Positions 7,991-16,178 of a stretch of DNA of 64,000 nt are shown one piece after another. The stretch is from an uncultured Salinisphaerales bacterium (lineage in GTDB: Bacteria; Pseudomonadota; Gammaproteobacteria; Nevskiales; CAJXLF01). The notes beneath the pieces were generated by a model. That model was not told the origin of the DNA and did no database searches. It worked only from the letters and a program-made list of their open reading frames with translations. A program made the position numbers and the translations under genes. The stretch lies in NCBI GenBank assembly GCA_913055805.1, contig CAJXLF010000005.1, forward strand, positions 1-64,000, read 5' to 3'. Each line of letters opens with the position of its first letter. Within the stretch, counting starts at the first letter, position 1.

Positions 7991-9349
7991 TTACTTGAGC
8001 GCCCGCTTCTGGATGGCATTCGGCTCAAAGTCCGCGTCGTCGAATTTGACAGACCAATCGTTTGGTTTGTCTTCGTTGGCCATCGCGGTAATGAAATATC
8101 GGCCTGAATTGAAGTGGTAGATAACCTCGGGCGTACCTAACGCCGTCTGTATGTTCGAGACGAAAACAGTATGGCCCTCCTGCATCTGCATCAGCCCGCC
8201 GCGTGCGTCATAGTTGTCAACCGCCTGCGGATACCAACTATCTTCATCCACGTAGAAAACGCGCTTATGAAAGATATGATTGGTCCCCTCGCGGATGCTG
8301 GCCTCGACCACCCAGACACGGTGTTTCTCGTAGCGTGGAAGGTCCTGGTTGAGGTGTCCCGGCGCAGCTAGGTCGGCAAACTTGACGCTGTCGCCTGCAA
8401 TCCTGTTGGAGTTGTAGGGCACGATCATTTCGCGCTTGCCGAGCAGCTTCCAGGTGTAGCGTTCGAGTACGCCGTTGAACATGTCCACCTGGTCGTAAAA
8501 CTGGTGGCCGTCGGTGCCCTCGTAGGGGTTGTCGCAGCAGACCGTCGGTGCACGCCGCAGGCGCTTGATCGCCGGGGAATACAACCAGGCCTGACGCCCC
8601 TCGGGACCGGCGCCGGAGCGCTCATGCGCAAGGAGCATCAAGCCGGCCATGCGCGGAGGCTCGACGGTTTGAGAGAAATACTTGAGGAAGAGGCCATCCC
8701 CTTTCAGTAACGGCATGGGGTTCTTGTCTGGGGCCACAGCGTAGTAGAGCTTGGCTTCCTCGATGATCTTGGTGAGCTGGAACTGGCCATCGCGCTGCAC
8801 GATCATCTGGTTGTTGTAACGGCGTACATCCGAGCCCCGGTAGCGTACCCTGTGATTCCAGATCACCTCGGCGCCGGATTGCGGGATGGGATAAGTGAAG
8901 CCGATCTTGCAGTTATCGGGAGTGTCTACGTCCAACAGATCGCAGTTGGTCGCATTCCATTTGGTCCACTCGTAGATAAAGTCCGGAAACGATACCGAGC
9001 GATGGCTCGGGTAGACGTTCATCTTGTAGCTGTCGTAGTTCTGCAGCAGATACTTGTGCCCCTCGCTGAGCATGGCCTCGTATTCGGCCATGTTCGCCTT
9101 GGTAATGGTGAACAGCGGCTTTTCTGCATCAATCACCGGGTCCGAGGGATATGCGCCTGACAACTCGCCTTTCTGCGGCGCCGGCGTCCATTCCGGAATG
9201 CTACCGTCTTCGTTGCCGGCCTTTTCCGCACCCACCGGGGTCAATTCAGTCCCCAGCCTGGCCGCCTCCTCGGGCGATACCTTGGCTATGACCGGGTATG
9301 CGGCAAGGCAGGCCATTGCGGCCAAGGAAATGCTCATAAACTTGTGCAT
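7991..9349 (-). CDS. DUF1329 exported protein, copy B
   Basis: A 452-residue paralogue of copy A with the same signal peptide and the same start logic (ATG 9349, GGAG 6 bases upstream; the ATG at 9361 follows the DUF1302 TGA by one base). The N-terminal ~198 residues are identical to copy A; the rest differs at about 43 positions, mostly conservative, clustered just after the identical tract and at the C-terminus. The conserved core, including CCDNPYEG, DGHQFYDQVDMFNGVLERY and REGTNH, is kept in both, so both copies look functional. It is probably the copy in the original position, directly downstream of DUF1302. Confidence 0.9.
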   Translation of the reverse strand: MHKFMSISLAAMACLAAYPVIAKVSPEEAARLGTELTPVGAEKAGNEDGSIPEWTPAPQKGELSGAYPSDPVIDAEKPLFTITKANMAEYEAMLSEGHKYLLQNYDSYKMNVYPSHRSVSFPDFIYEWTKWNATNCDLLDVDTPDNCKIGFTYPIPQSGAEVIWNHRVRYRGSDVRRYNNQMIVQRDGQFQLTKIIEEAKLYYAVAPDKNPMPLLKGDGLFLKYFSQTVEPPRMAGLMLLAHERSGAGPEGRQAWLYSPAIKRLRRAPTVCCDNPYEGTDGHQFYDQVDMFNGVLERYTWKLLGKREMIVPYNSNRIAGDSVKFADLAAPGHLNQDLPRYEKHRVWVVEASIREGTNHIFHKRVFYVDEDSWYPQAVDNYDARGGLMQMQEGHTVFVSNIQTALGTPEVIYHFNSGRYFITAMANEDKPNDWSVKFDDADFEPNAIQKRALK

Positions 9350-9362
9350 GGGAGTCTCCATA

Positions 9363-11870
9363 TCAGAACTGGTACTTCACGAAGAAACGGGCGTTATCGC
9401 GGTCAGCCAGGAGGTTGGCTTTGCCGCCGTCAGTGAAGAACTGGTAACCAAAGTTGAACGACAGGTTGGACTTGTAGCGGACTTCCAATCCGAGATCGCC
9501 GATCTTGCGGCCCTCGACAAAATTGGAGGCCAGGCCGGGTGAAGTGCCTTCCACGTCATGTTTGAGCAAAATGATCGGTTGCAGGCTGATACCGGGCATT
9601 ACCGACTCGTAGCGAATCAGGGCCAGGATGACGTAACCGGCTGACCATTCGTCCGGGAACAGATCGAGATCTTCCTGATGAGGATTGAAGCGCAAACCGT
9701 CCGGCCCGAAAGAGCAGGCCTGGTTGGTCGAGCATGCCTGACGTGAGCGGTCGGCGCCGGAGCCGTCCGCACCGGCCGAAGCGTGCAGGAAGGTACCGGG
9801 AGCCTCCAGTTGAAGCACGTCCAGGGCCGGGATGTCCGGCACCCAGGTGGCGCCGGTTTCAAACAGCAGAATGATCTGGTCGGTTTTTATCAGTTTCGAC
9901 AGTGGATGGGTGGCGCCCATGATGTAGGTGCCGCCAAGGTTGAACTGGTAGGTGTCGAAGTACTCCCAGCCGCGGATATAGGAATTGCCCGGATTGGTGC
10001 CGAGCACACCGCCGCGGTAGGGAATGATGAAGTTCGGGAAGTGACGCCCGGAGCCGGCCAGATGACCGGCGAAGAGGTCGTAGGTGTCATTGAAGCTGCC
10101 GGGAGTCCCGTTGGCATCAACAACGTGGTCACTCGAAAGATAGGTAATAGTATTGCCATTGGGGTCGACACCGAAGCCAACAGTCGAGCCGGCACAACCA
10201 GCCTCGGGAAGATGGCAGTTGGTAGTGGTCGGTCCGAAACCCGCCAGGGCGAGATCCTCTATATCCACCTGCAGCGGTGCGTCGGGGCGGTAAGCCACCT
10301 CGCCCTGCAGGGCGATGTCTCCAAAGGTGGTGTTGAAGCTCAAACCCCACATCTGGATGTCTTCGGGGTATTCCAACTGCACCCTGAATTCATCAAACCT
10401 CACTGCATCGCTGGTTGCGCCGTTCGGGTCATTGGGGCTGAGCACGGCATGAACAAACGGTATATCGGGACATGCCGTAAGGAATTCCACGGTGTTGGTG
10501 GTATGTTTGGCGCAGCCCTCAGGGACCGAATACACACTTACGAACGGCGTACGCGCGTGGTAATTCATGAAATAGAAGCCGAACTCCGTGCCGTTGTTGA
10601 TGTTGTCGGCGTAATAGCGCAGCTGGATGCCGTATTGGCCGGAATCCTTCGCCTCGTTATCCGGCATGCGTATTGCAGATGCCGTGGTATTGGTCAAGGC
10701 GGAAAACGGGTTGTCGAGCAGGTTTCCAACACGATCCGGGTCCTCTGCATTGGAGCCGAAGCCCAGGTTCAGGGTACGCACGGCATTGTTGGTTCCGATG
10801 TCAATCGGCGAGAAAAACGAACCTGGCGCCGGTAATTCTGTCGGCCGCCATTCAAGCTGATAAAAGCCGGACAGTGACAAGGAACTGGTAAGTGAAGTAT
10901 TCAGCGAGATCATGTTGACCGGCGTGAATACTTCTTCCAGCACCATGCCTACCCGGAACAGGTTGTTGGCGTTGGCGGGGTTGGCCTGATTGAGGGAATC
11001 GAAGACCAGGACCGTGGACTCGCCCCAGTTGATGGTTTGGCGACCGATGCGAAAATCCAGCGAACGGCCGCCGACCGGCAGGGGCAGCTCGCCGTAGAAG
11101 TTCAGGTCCAACACCTGCAGGTCCTGACCGATCTGTTTCAGTGTCTCCTTGTCCCTGCGCTGGTTTTTCACCACGCCACCTTTGCCGTAGACGATGCCGC
11201 AGGGCCCTCCTGTGGGGTTGCGTTCCGGCGGACATGGCTGCGAGTCAGTGCGCGCTGTGAACAGTGAGAAGGTGGAAAAGTTGATCGGTAACCCGACCGG
11301 CAGCCCCGGAAACAGAAGCTCATCGCCCAGGGTTGAGACATAACCGACCTCATGCAGATTATCCCTGGTGATGCGGTTGGGATGAAATTCCTCGAAATCG
11401 TTGTTGACGAAATCGTGGAAGAACAGGGCGCGTGCGAACAGGCCGAAATCGCCGAAGGACAGCGTGAGGTCTTCGGTGATCTTGAGCGGCGCCTGCACCA
11501 TGTCGTACTTGTCGTAATTAAGGTTGCCGTCATCGGCATTGGTGCTGAACTGGCCAGGACCAGAGACGAGTCGTTCCGACACAAAAACCTGGTCCCGGTA
11601 CATGCCCTGACAAGACTGGTAGAGGATGCCGCCATCCGGCGTGCGGCCGCAAATATCCGGGTTGATGTTGGTCTTGCCGACCAGATCATCCGACCGCTCC
11701 TCCATGCGCCAGGCTGCGCCCAATGTAATCGAGGTATTCAGTACACCGCTGACTTCCTCGCCTGCGAGGTTGAAGCTGAAGCTGTAAGCATGACTGTCGG
11801 TTGAATATCCCGCGGCTGCTGTCAGTAACACAGACCCGAGCAGTCCGAGAATGTAATTTCTGTCTCTCAT
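9363..11870 (-). CDS. DUF1302 outer-membrane protein
   Basis: An 835-residue protein from ATG 11870; AGGAGG lies 4 bases upstream, so this start is preferred over an in-frame one at 11921. The signal peptide (MRDRNYILGLLGSVLLTAAAG...) probably ends after SHA, followed by alternating, aromatic-rich strands and a C-terminal F (FVKYQF), the usual terminal residue of outer-membrane beta-barrels. DUF1302 proteins are predicted barrels encoded beside DUF1329; a porin or lipid-transfer role is suggested by context only. It is the first gene of the operon with the DUF1329 pair and the thiolase. Its last 107 bases are also present as a relic at 7860-7966. Confidence 0.88.
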   Translation of the reverse strand: MRDRNYILGLLGSVLLTAAAGYSTDSHAYSFSFNLAGEEVSGVLNTSITLGAAWRMEERSDDLVGKTNINPDICGRTPDGGILYQSCQGMYRDQVFVSERLVSGPGQFSTNADDGNLNYDKYDMVQAPLKITEDLTLSFGDFGLFARALFFHDFVNNDFEEFHPNRITRDNLHEVGYVSTLGDELLFPGLPVGLPINFSTFSLFTARTDSQPCPPERNPTGGPCGIVYGKGGVVKNQRRDKETLKQIGQDLQVLDLNFYGELPLPVGGRSLDFRIGRQTINWGESTVLVFDSLNQANPANANNLFRVGMVLEEVFTPVNMISLNTSLTSSLSLSGFYQLEWRPTELPAPGSFFSPIDIGTNNAVRTLNLGFGSNAEDPDRVGNLLDNPFSALTNTTASAIRMPDNEAKDSGQYGIQLRYYADNINNGTEFGFYFMNYHARTPFVSVYSVPEGCAKHTTNTVEFLTACPDIPFVHAVLSPNDPNGATSDAVRFDEFRVQLEYPEDIQMWGLSFNTTFGDIALQGEVAYRPDAPLQVDIEDLALAGFGPTTTNCHLPEAGCAGSTVGFGVDPNGNTITYLSSDHVVDANGTPGSFNDTYDLFAGHLAGSGRHFPNFIIPYRGGVLGTNPGNSYIRGWEYFDTYQFNLGGTYIMGATHPLSKLIKTDQIILLFETGATWVPDIPALDVLQLEAPGTFLHASAGADGSGADRSRQACSTNQACSFGPDGLRFNPHQEDLDLFPDEWSAGYVILALIRYESVMPGISLQPIILLKHDVEGTSPGLASNFVEGRKIGDLGLEVRYKSNLSFNFGYQFFTDGGKANLLADRDNARFFVKYQF

Positions 11871-11939
11871 GTCCCCTCCTATGCACTGCGTTTCCCCCGT
11901 GGTGTGCCCTTTGATACGCACCCGTCCAGGTTCCTTTAA

Positions 11940-12000
11940 TTTTCAACAACTGTATAATTTATTAGCACAATGGAATATTTAATTCAACAGTTGATGAAAA
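11940..12000. promoter_or_regulatory. inverted-repeat operator pair and promoter of the DUF1302 operon
   Basis: TTTTCAACAACTG (11940-11952) and CAGTTGATGAAAA (11988-12000) are inverted repeats matching at 12 of 13 positions. Between them, on the minus strand, lie TTGAAT (11987-11982), a 17-base spacer and TAATAA (11964-11959), a good sigma-70 promoter for DUF1302. On the plus strand TATAAT at 11953-11958 could serve the divergent TetR gene. The arrangement is typical of a TetR repressor controlling itself and the divergent operon. Confidence 0.7.
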
Positions 12001-12001
12001 T

Positions 12002-12643
12002 ATGAATACCGGCAAGCCACGGGCTCGGGGGCGCCCGGCCAAAGACCTGCAAGTCGCACCGGAGCAGTTGTTGCGACAGGTATTCAGGATGTTTGCGAGG
12101 GAGGGGTATGAAGGCGCATCACTGCGGATGCTGGCGGCAGATGCGGGGGTCAACTACACACTGTTCCGCCACCACTTTGGCACCAAGGATGCGCTTTGGC
12201 GTGCTGCCGTAGAGTCCGAAATGGCGCCTCTGGTCCGTCAGCTCAGCCAGATTCTGGACGGTTCCAGAGAGCCAGAGGATCTTATTGCCGCATTGCGCAA
12301 GAACATCACGGCTGTCTTGACGTTAGTAGCGAGTAATCCCGAACCCGCCGGCGTGCTGTTAAAAGATTCCACGGATGATGAACGGTGCCAATGGCTGTAC
12401 GAGCATTTCCTGGGCCCATATCTGAACCGGGTTGAGCAGGCTTACGAGGAGGCCCGTGAACTTCAGCTGATCCGCGAGGTTCCGTTCGACAGCCTGCACG
12501 GAATGGTTATGGGGGTAGCCCGCATGATGGTCGATCCGGGTCCGCTGGCTCCGCGGATGAAACCAATCCTGGAGGATCCGGAGAAACTGCGTGCTTACAT
12601 CGAAGGTACGGTGGCCACGTTGTTTGACGGGCTTGCGCTTTGA
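12002..12643 (+). CDS. TetR-family regulator, probable repressor of the DUF1302-DUF1329-thiolase operon
   Basis: A 213-residue TetR regulator with an Arg/Gly/Pro-rich start and an HTH at about 20-65 (RQVFRMFAREGYEGASLRMLA, AGVNYTLFRHHFGTKDALW). The ATG at 12002 follows immediately after an inverted-repeat arm and has no clear Shine-Dalgarno, so translation may be weak. It is divergent from the DUF1302 operon across 131 bases holding the inverted repeats. It probably senses a lipid or acyl-CoA ligand, which is inference. It converges with the LysR gene, with one base between stops. Confidence 0.9.
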   Translation: MNTGKPRARGRPAKDLQVAPEQLLRQVFRMFAREGYEGASLRMLAADAGVNYTLFRHHFGTKDALWRAAVESEMAPLVRQLSQILDGSREPEDLIAALRKNITAVLTLVASNPEPAGVLLKDSTDDERCQWLYEHFLGPYLNRVEQAYEEARELQLIREVPFDSLHGMVMGVARMMVDPGPLAPRMKPILEDPEKLRAYIEGTVATLFDGLAL

Positions 12644-12644
12644 T

Positions 12645-13517
12645 TCAGCGTGACTCACCGAAAAACTCGGTAAGAATGTCAACCAGGACCCGTACCTTGC
12701 GGGAAGGAAACGCACCCGGCGGGCGTACGACGAACATGCCGGCTTCCGGGGGTGAGTAGCCGGACAATAAAGGCACAAGTCCACCCGCTTCTATGTGGGC
12801 TTCAATCAGGAAGTCCGGTAGGGCGGCAATGCCCACACCGGCCAGGGCGGCAGCCAGCAGGGCTTCTCCGTTGTCGGCAGTAAAACGTCCGTGTGGATGC
12901 ACGGTGATGCGTTTCCCCTGGTCGATCATCGGCCAGACAGCCCCCTTCGGCATCACTGCCATATGACTGGCCAGGGCATCGGGTGTAGCCGGCGTGCCGT
13001 GGGTGGCAAGGTAGACCGGGCTGGCAACGAGTTGACCCCGGAATGTGCAGATGCGTCGGGCTATGAGACTCGAATCGGGCATGAAGCCGAGTCTCACCGC
13101 GCAGTCGAAACCCTCCCCGACGAGATCGACGAAGCGATCGGTGTAGGAAGTATCCAGATGTAGCGAGGGGTGGCGGCGCGCCAGCTCGGCGAAGACGGGT
13201 GCAAGTTTGGTTGTCCCGAAAGATTGGGGTGCGGCAATGCGCAGCGAGCCGCGCACCTCGCCATCAGGCGACAGGGTTTCCTGGCAGCTATCGAGTTCTG
13301 CTACGACGCGTATCGCGTGCTCACGCAAGGTCGCCCCGGCCTCGGTGAGGGCCGAACCCCGCGTGGTCCGGAACAGCAGTTGGGTGCCGAATGCGTCTTC
13401 CAGCCGGGTCAGTCGTCGGCTGACAATCGACTTGGACAGCCCAAGGCGGCGGGCAGCCGAGGCGACGCCGCCGGTATCCGCGACCTCAACGAAAGTTCGA
13501 AGATCCTCGAGATTCAT
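12645..13517 (-). CDS. LysR-family transcriptional regulator
   Basis: A 290-residue LysR regulator: HTH at residues 1-60 (TFVEVADTGGVASAARRLGLSKSIVSRRLTRLE), then the LysR substrate-binding domain from about 90. It is divergent from the DoxX-azoreductase pair across about 100 bases, the usual arrangement for a LysR activator with that target. The intergenic region contains A/T-rich T-N11-A-like sequences but no clear single operator. Likely signal: an electrophile or quinone, by analogy with similar azoR clusters. Confidence 0.9.
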   Translation of the reverse strand: MNLEDLRTFVEVADTGGVASAARRLGLSKSIVSRRLTRLEDAFGTQLLFRTTRGSALTEAGATLREHAIRVVAELDSCQETLSPDGEVRGSLRIAAPQSFGTTKLAPVFAELARRHPSLHLDTSYTDRFVDLVGEGFDCAVRLGFMPDSSLIARRICTFRGQLVASPVYLATHGTPATPDALASHMAVMPKGAVWPMIDQGKRITVHPHGRFTADNGEALLAAALAGVGIAALPDFLIEAHIEAGGLVPLLSGYSPPEAGMFVVRPPGAFPSRKVRVLVDILTEFFGESR

Positions 13518-13623
13518 AGCGTTCCTATTTATGCAACTCTGAAAGCCATTTTTCGCGTCTAGTGTAGCTGATAATGAAGCTATAGGCTGATATTTGCACG
13601 ATCAGTTACGGAGCTACAAAACC

Positions 13624-14022
13624 ATGCGTGACGCATCAATCACGGCCGTCGGCCGCGTACTTCTTGCCGGACTGTTTCTCAGTGCCGGCTTGTCAAAACT
13701 CGGCACCGCCGAGGCTACCATTGCCTACATCGCATCGGCCGGTTTGCCACTGCCAACCCTGGCCTACGCCATTACGCTTGTGGTCGAGATCGGCGCCGGC
13801 GCCTTGCTGATGTTCGGATTTCACGCGCGTCTGGCGGCTGCTGTATTGGCGTTTTTTGTTGTCGCCGCCGCGGTCTTCTTTCACAACGATTTCGCCGACG
13901 AAAACCAGATGGTTCACTTTTTCAAGAATCTGGCGATTACCGGCGGGTTGCTGCAAATCGTCGTATCGGGCGCAGGCCAGTTCAGCCTGGATGCACGGTT
14001 CCGTACGCCCGGACACATCTGA
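13624..14022 (+). CDS. DoxX-family membrane protein
   Basis: A 132-residue DoxX-like protein with about four transmembrane segments (VGRVLLAGLFLSAGLSKLG; LAYAITLVVEIGAGALLMFGF; AAVLAFFVVAAAVFF; a last hydrophobic stretch near NLAITGGLLQIVV). The ATG at 13624 with GGAG about 10 bases upstream is preferred over a TTG at 13594. DoxX-type proteins of this length are often encoded with quinone or azo reductases. It is 15 bases upstream of the azoreductase and probably co-transcribed. Confidence 0.85.
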   Translation: MRDASITAVGRVLLAGLFLSAGLSKLGTAEATIAYIASAGLPLPTLAYAITLVVEIGAGALLMFGFHARLAAAVLAFFVVAAAVFFHNDFADENQMVHFFKNLAITGGLLQIVVSGAGQFSLDARFRTPGHI

Positions 14023-14037
14023 GTTAAGAGGTTTGCA

Positions 14038-14646
14038 ATGAAACTACTGCATGTCGATTCCAGCATCTTCGGTGATCACTCTGCGAGCCGGGAACTCTCG
14101 GCCGCAATTGTTGCGACGCTGACTAAGACTGATCCTTCTTCGGAAGTCACTTACTATGACCTGGCCGCCGAGCCGGCCGGGCATCTCACCCTCGGCGAGT
14201 TCATGGCGTTTGGTGGCTCGCAGCCCCAGGATGAGGCGACGAAGCTGGATACTGAGAGAAATGCGAAGATGCTTGATGACTTTCTGGCGGCGGATGCCAT
14301 CGTCATCGGCGCCCCGATGTATAACTTCTCCCTGCCTTCACAGCTAAAGGCCTGGCTTGACCGCCTGGGTGTGGCCGGCAAAACCTTCCGTTACACGGAG
14401 AACGGCGTGGAAGGTCTGGTGAAGGGCAAACGGGTGATCATTGCCTCTTCACGTGGTGGTTTCTATAGCGAGGGTCATCCCACCGCTTTCCTGGACCACC
14501 AGGAGAGTTACCTCAAGGGTATGTTCTGCTTTGTGGGTATCACGGATATTACGATCATCCGGGCAGAAGGGCTTGGAATCAGTCCGGAAAGTCGCAAGAC
14601 TGCTCTCGAGGCCGCCGTGGCCGAGGTCAAAAAGCTCGCCGCCTGA
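14038..14646 (+). CDS. azoR: FMN-dependent NADH-azoreductase
   Basis: A 202-residue flavodoxin-fold enzyme of the AzoR family: N-terminal KLLHVDSSIFGDHSASRELS phosphate-binding loop, then APMYNFSLPSQLKAWLDRL and SSRGGFYS, which bind FMN and form the active site. It performs two-electron reduction of quinones or azo compounds with NAD(P)H, in the cytoplasm. It sits downstream of DoxX and divergent from LysR, which supports a role in electrophile or quinone detoxification. Confidence 0.93.
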   Translation: MKLLHVDSSIFGDHSASRELSAAIVATLTKTDPSSEVTYYDLAAEPAGHLTLGEFMAFGGSQPQDEATKLDTERNAKMLDDFLAADAIVIGAPMYNFSLPSQLKAWLDRLGVAGKTFRYTENGVEGLVKGKRVIIASSRGGFYSEGHPTAFLDHQESYLKGMFCFVGITDITIIRAEGLGISPESRKTALEAAVAEVKKLAA

Positions 14647-14677
14647 TTCGGCGCCGGCGGAAGTTGCTGGAGGAATA

Positions 14678-14962
14678 ATGGAAGCATCTCGAGTTGTGGA
14701 GTTCCAGCTTCGTAGTAATCTGAGGCCCGGCCCAGCGCATACCCGCACATACGATTTTTCTCTGGCTGAGCAATTATCAACGCGGGAATTGCAGGTGCTC
14801 AGTCTCGTTGCCGAGGGCATGAATAACGAGAATATCGCTAGGAGATTAAGTATCAGAAAACCCACTATTGGCTCTCATCTGCGCAACATCTTTGGGAAAT
14901 TAGGCTGCAACAATCGAACTGAGGCCGCGGTTAAGGCAATCAGGCTGGGCATAATCAAGTAA
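14678..14962 (+). CDS. stand-alone LuxR/GerE-type HTH regulator
   Basis: A 94-residue protein from ATG 14678, preceded by GGAGG 4 bases upstream; the open frame extends further left but overlaps azoR and is not used. Residues about 28-90 form a LuxR_C_like HTH: LSTRELQVLSLVAEGMNNENIARRL followed by KPTIGSHLRNIFGKLGCNNRTEA. No receiver or autoinducer-binding domain is present, so it cannot sense directly by a known domain. It is 17 bases upstream of the ketosynthase III gene and probably in its operon. Confidence 0.88.
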   Translation: MEASRVVEFQLRSNLRPGPAHTRTYDFSLAEQLSTRELQVLSLVAEGMNNENIARRLSIRKPTIGSHLRNIFGKLGCNNRTEAAVKAIRLGIIK

Positions 14963-14979
14963 GCGCTTTGCGAGTGAGC

Positions 14980-15963
14980 ATGGTTTTCTACATTCACGGC
15001 ATTGGACACTACCATCCCGAAAACGAGATCACGAATAAATTTCTTGAAGAGCTGGATATCGGCACCAGCCATGACTGGATAATGGAGAGAGTAGGCATAA
15101 CCTCACGCAGGACAGCGCTGCCTCTGGACTACATCCGCGAAACACGTAACAGCGATCTGAGGGCAGCGAACGAGGCTGCCGAGATTTCGCTTGCGGAAAC
15201 CGGGAAACTGGCAGGGGAGATGGCACTTAAGCGTGCCGGGATTGAGCCTTCCCAAATCGGCCTGATGCTCGCCGGATCATCTGCTTCGGATACACAGACA
15301 CCAGTAGAAGCTGCCCGCATAGCCAGGGAACTCGGTATCGAGGCGCCCGTTATGGACGTGAACTCAGCCTGCACCAGTTTCTTTGCGGCCTTGCATCTGA
15401 TGTCCATGATGCATGCGAGGAAGGTGCCCGAGTACGTGATGCTGGTACAGCCTGAAGCTGTCAGCAGGACAGTAAATTTCAACGACAGGAATAGTGCGGT
15501 GTTGTGGGGAGATGCGACTACCGCAGTTGTACTGTCTGCTAAAGTCCCGACGAGGGCGAGGATCAGTGGCTGCGAGCTGGTATCCGATCCCAAGGGCGCC
15601 GACAATATTGTCGTGCCCCGGGCAGGCTATTTCAGTCAGAACGGAAGTGCGGTACAGAAATTCGCCATCAAGAAGACACTTGAACAGATTCAGCGTCTGA
15701 GAAAACGAGCACAGTCAGGCAGGCCTCTGCAGTTTGTCGGTCATCAGGCAAATCTACGAATGCTTGAGAACGTATGCAAACTCGCGGGTATAGCGACAGA
15801 ACATCACCATAAGAACGTGGATAAGTTCGGTAATACTGCCGGCTCATCATCAACGGCAGTCTTATCCATGCGCTGGGAAGAATGGCGACCTGGAGACCAG
15901 GTGGCTGTAACCGGAGTTGGGGCGGGCCTGAGCTGGGGCGGGTATTTGCTCAGTTTCCTTTAA
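14980..15963 (+). CDS. 3-oxoacyl-ACP synthase III-like ketosynthase
   Basis: A 327-residue KASIII/thiolase-fold enzyme. The ATG at 14980 is chosen; in-frame TTG and GTG codons lie just upstream. Catalytic cysteine in DVNSACTSFFAAL, histidine in VGHQANLRML and asparagine in FGNTAGSSS make a complete Cys-His-Asn triad. The dimerisation and acyl-loop region (DWIMERVGITSRR) is typical. It stands alone, without ACP or FabD/FabG neighbours, which argues against housekeeping fatty-acid initiation and for a specialised condensation (alkylquinolone, pyrone, resorcinol or olefin type). The exact product cannot be inferred. Confidence 0.88.
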   Translation: MVFYIHGIGHYHPENEITNKFLEELDIGTSHDWIMERVGITSRRTALPLDYIRETRNSDLRAANEAAEISLAETGKLAGEMALKRAGIEPSQIGLMLAGSSASDTQTPVEAARIARELGIEAPVMDVNSACTSFFAALHLMSMMHARKVPEYVMLVQPEAVSRTVNFNDRNSAVLWGDATTAVVLSAKVPTRARISGCELVSDPKGADNIVVPRAGYFSQNGSAVQKFAIKKTLEQIQRLRKRAQSGRPLQFVGHQANLRMLENVCKLAGIATEHHHKNVDKFGNTAGSSSTAVLSMRWEEWRPGDQVAVTGVGAGLSWGGYLLSFL

Positions 15964-16143
15964 TGAACATCACTCCAAATACGTCTCTGGCCTTGAATGG
16001 GGAAGTAAGACGCGTTGTGCCAGAAATGTGTCAACGCGAAGTGCGCTGAGATGTCATTGAAGTGTCAGTGAAATACGGTTTGGCAAAGGCAGGCGCCGTA
16101 AGTAACTGGTTTTAAATGACCTGTGAAATGCCAAATCGCCTCA

Positions 16144-16163
16144 TAATGCTGAGGTCGGTGGTT
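16144..16163 (+). repeat. tRNA-half-like direct repeat (candidate att site)
   Basis: AATGCTGAGGTCGGTGGTTC, 18/20 identical to 17384-17403. Flanking bases (CTCAT before, TAGTCTATC after) can be folded as a degenerate tRNA anticodon-loop and T-arm, but no 5' tRNA half precedes it. It lies 15 bases beyond the integrase stop. Confidence 0.55.
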
Positions 16164-16178
16164 CTAGTCTATCCGAAT

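Larger units (their letters stand above)
6465..9469. repeat. tandem duplication, two units of about 1.5 kb (junction 7966/7967)
   Basis: Unit 1 (6465-7966) and unit 2 (7967-9469) are direct repeats with a 1503-base offset. Each holds one DUF1329 gene plus the last 107 bases of the DUF1302 gene. The junction is sharp: GGTTGG at 7961-7966 ends the DUF1302 match, and TGCAAAATGATATGG at 7967 resumes the sequence found at 6465 (TGCAAATGATAGGG) downstream of the first copy. Bases 7253-7966 and 8756-9469 (714 bases) are identical by direct reading, while 6488-7252 and 7991-8755 have diverged, with about 43 amino-acid changes in roughly 254 codons and no indels. Confidence 0.93.

Noticed and set aside
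14441-14677. N-terminal extension of the LuxR-type protein
   Set aside because: This in-frame part overlaps azoR and encodes no sensor domain; an ideal RBS stands before ATG 14678.
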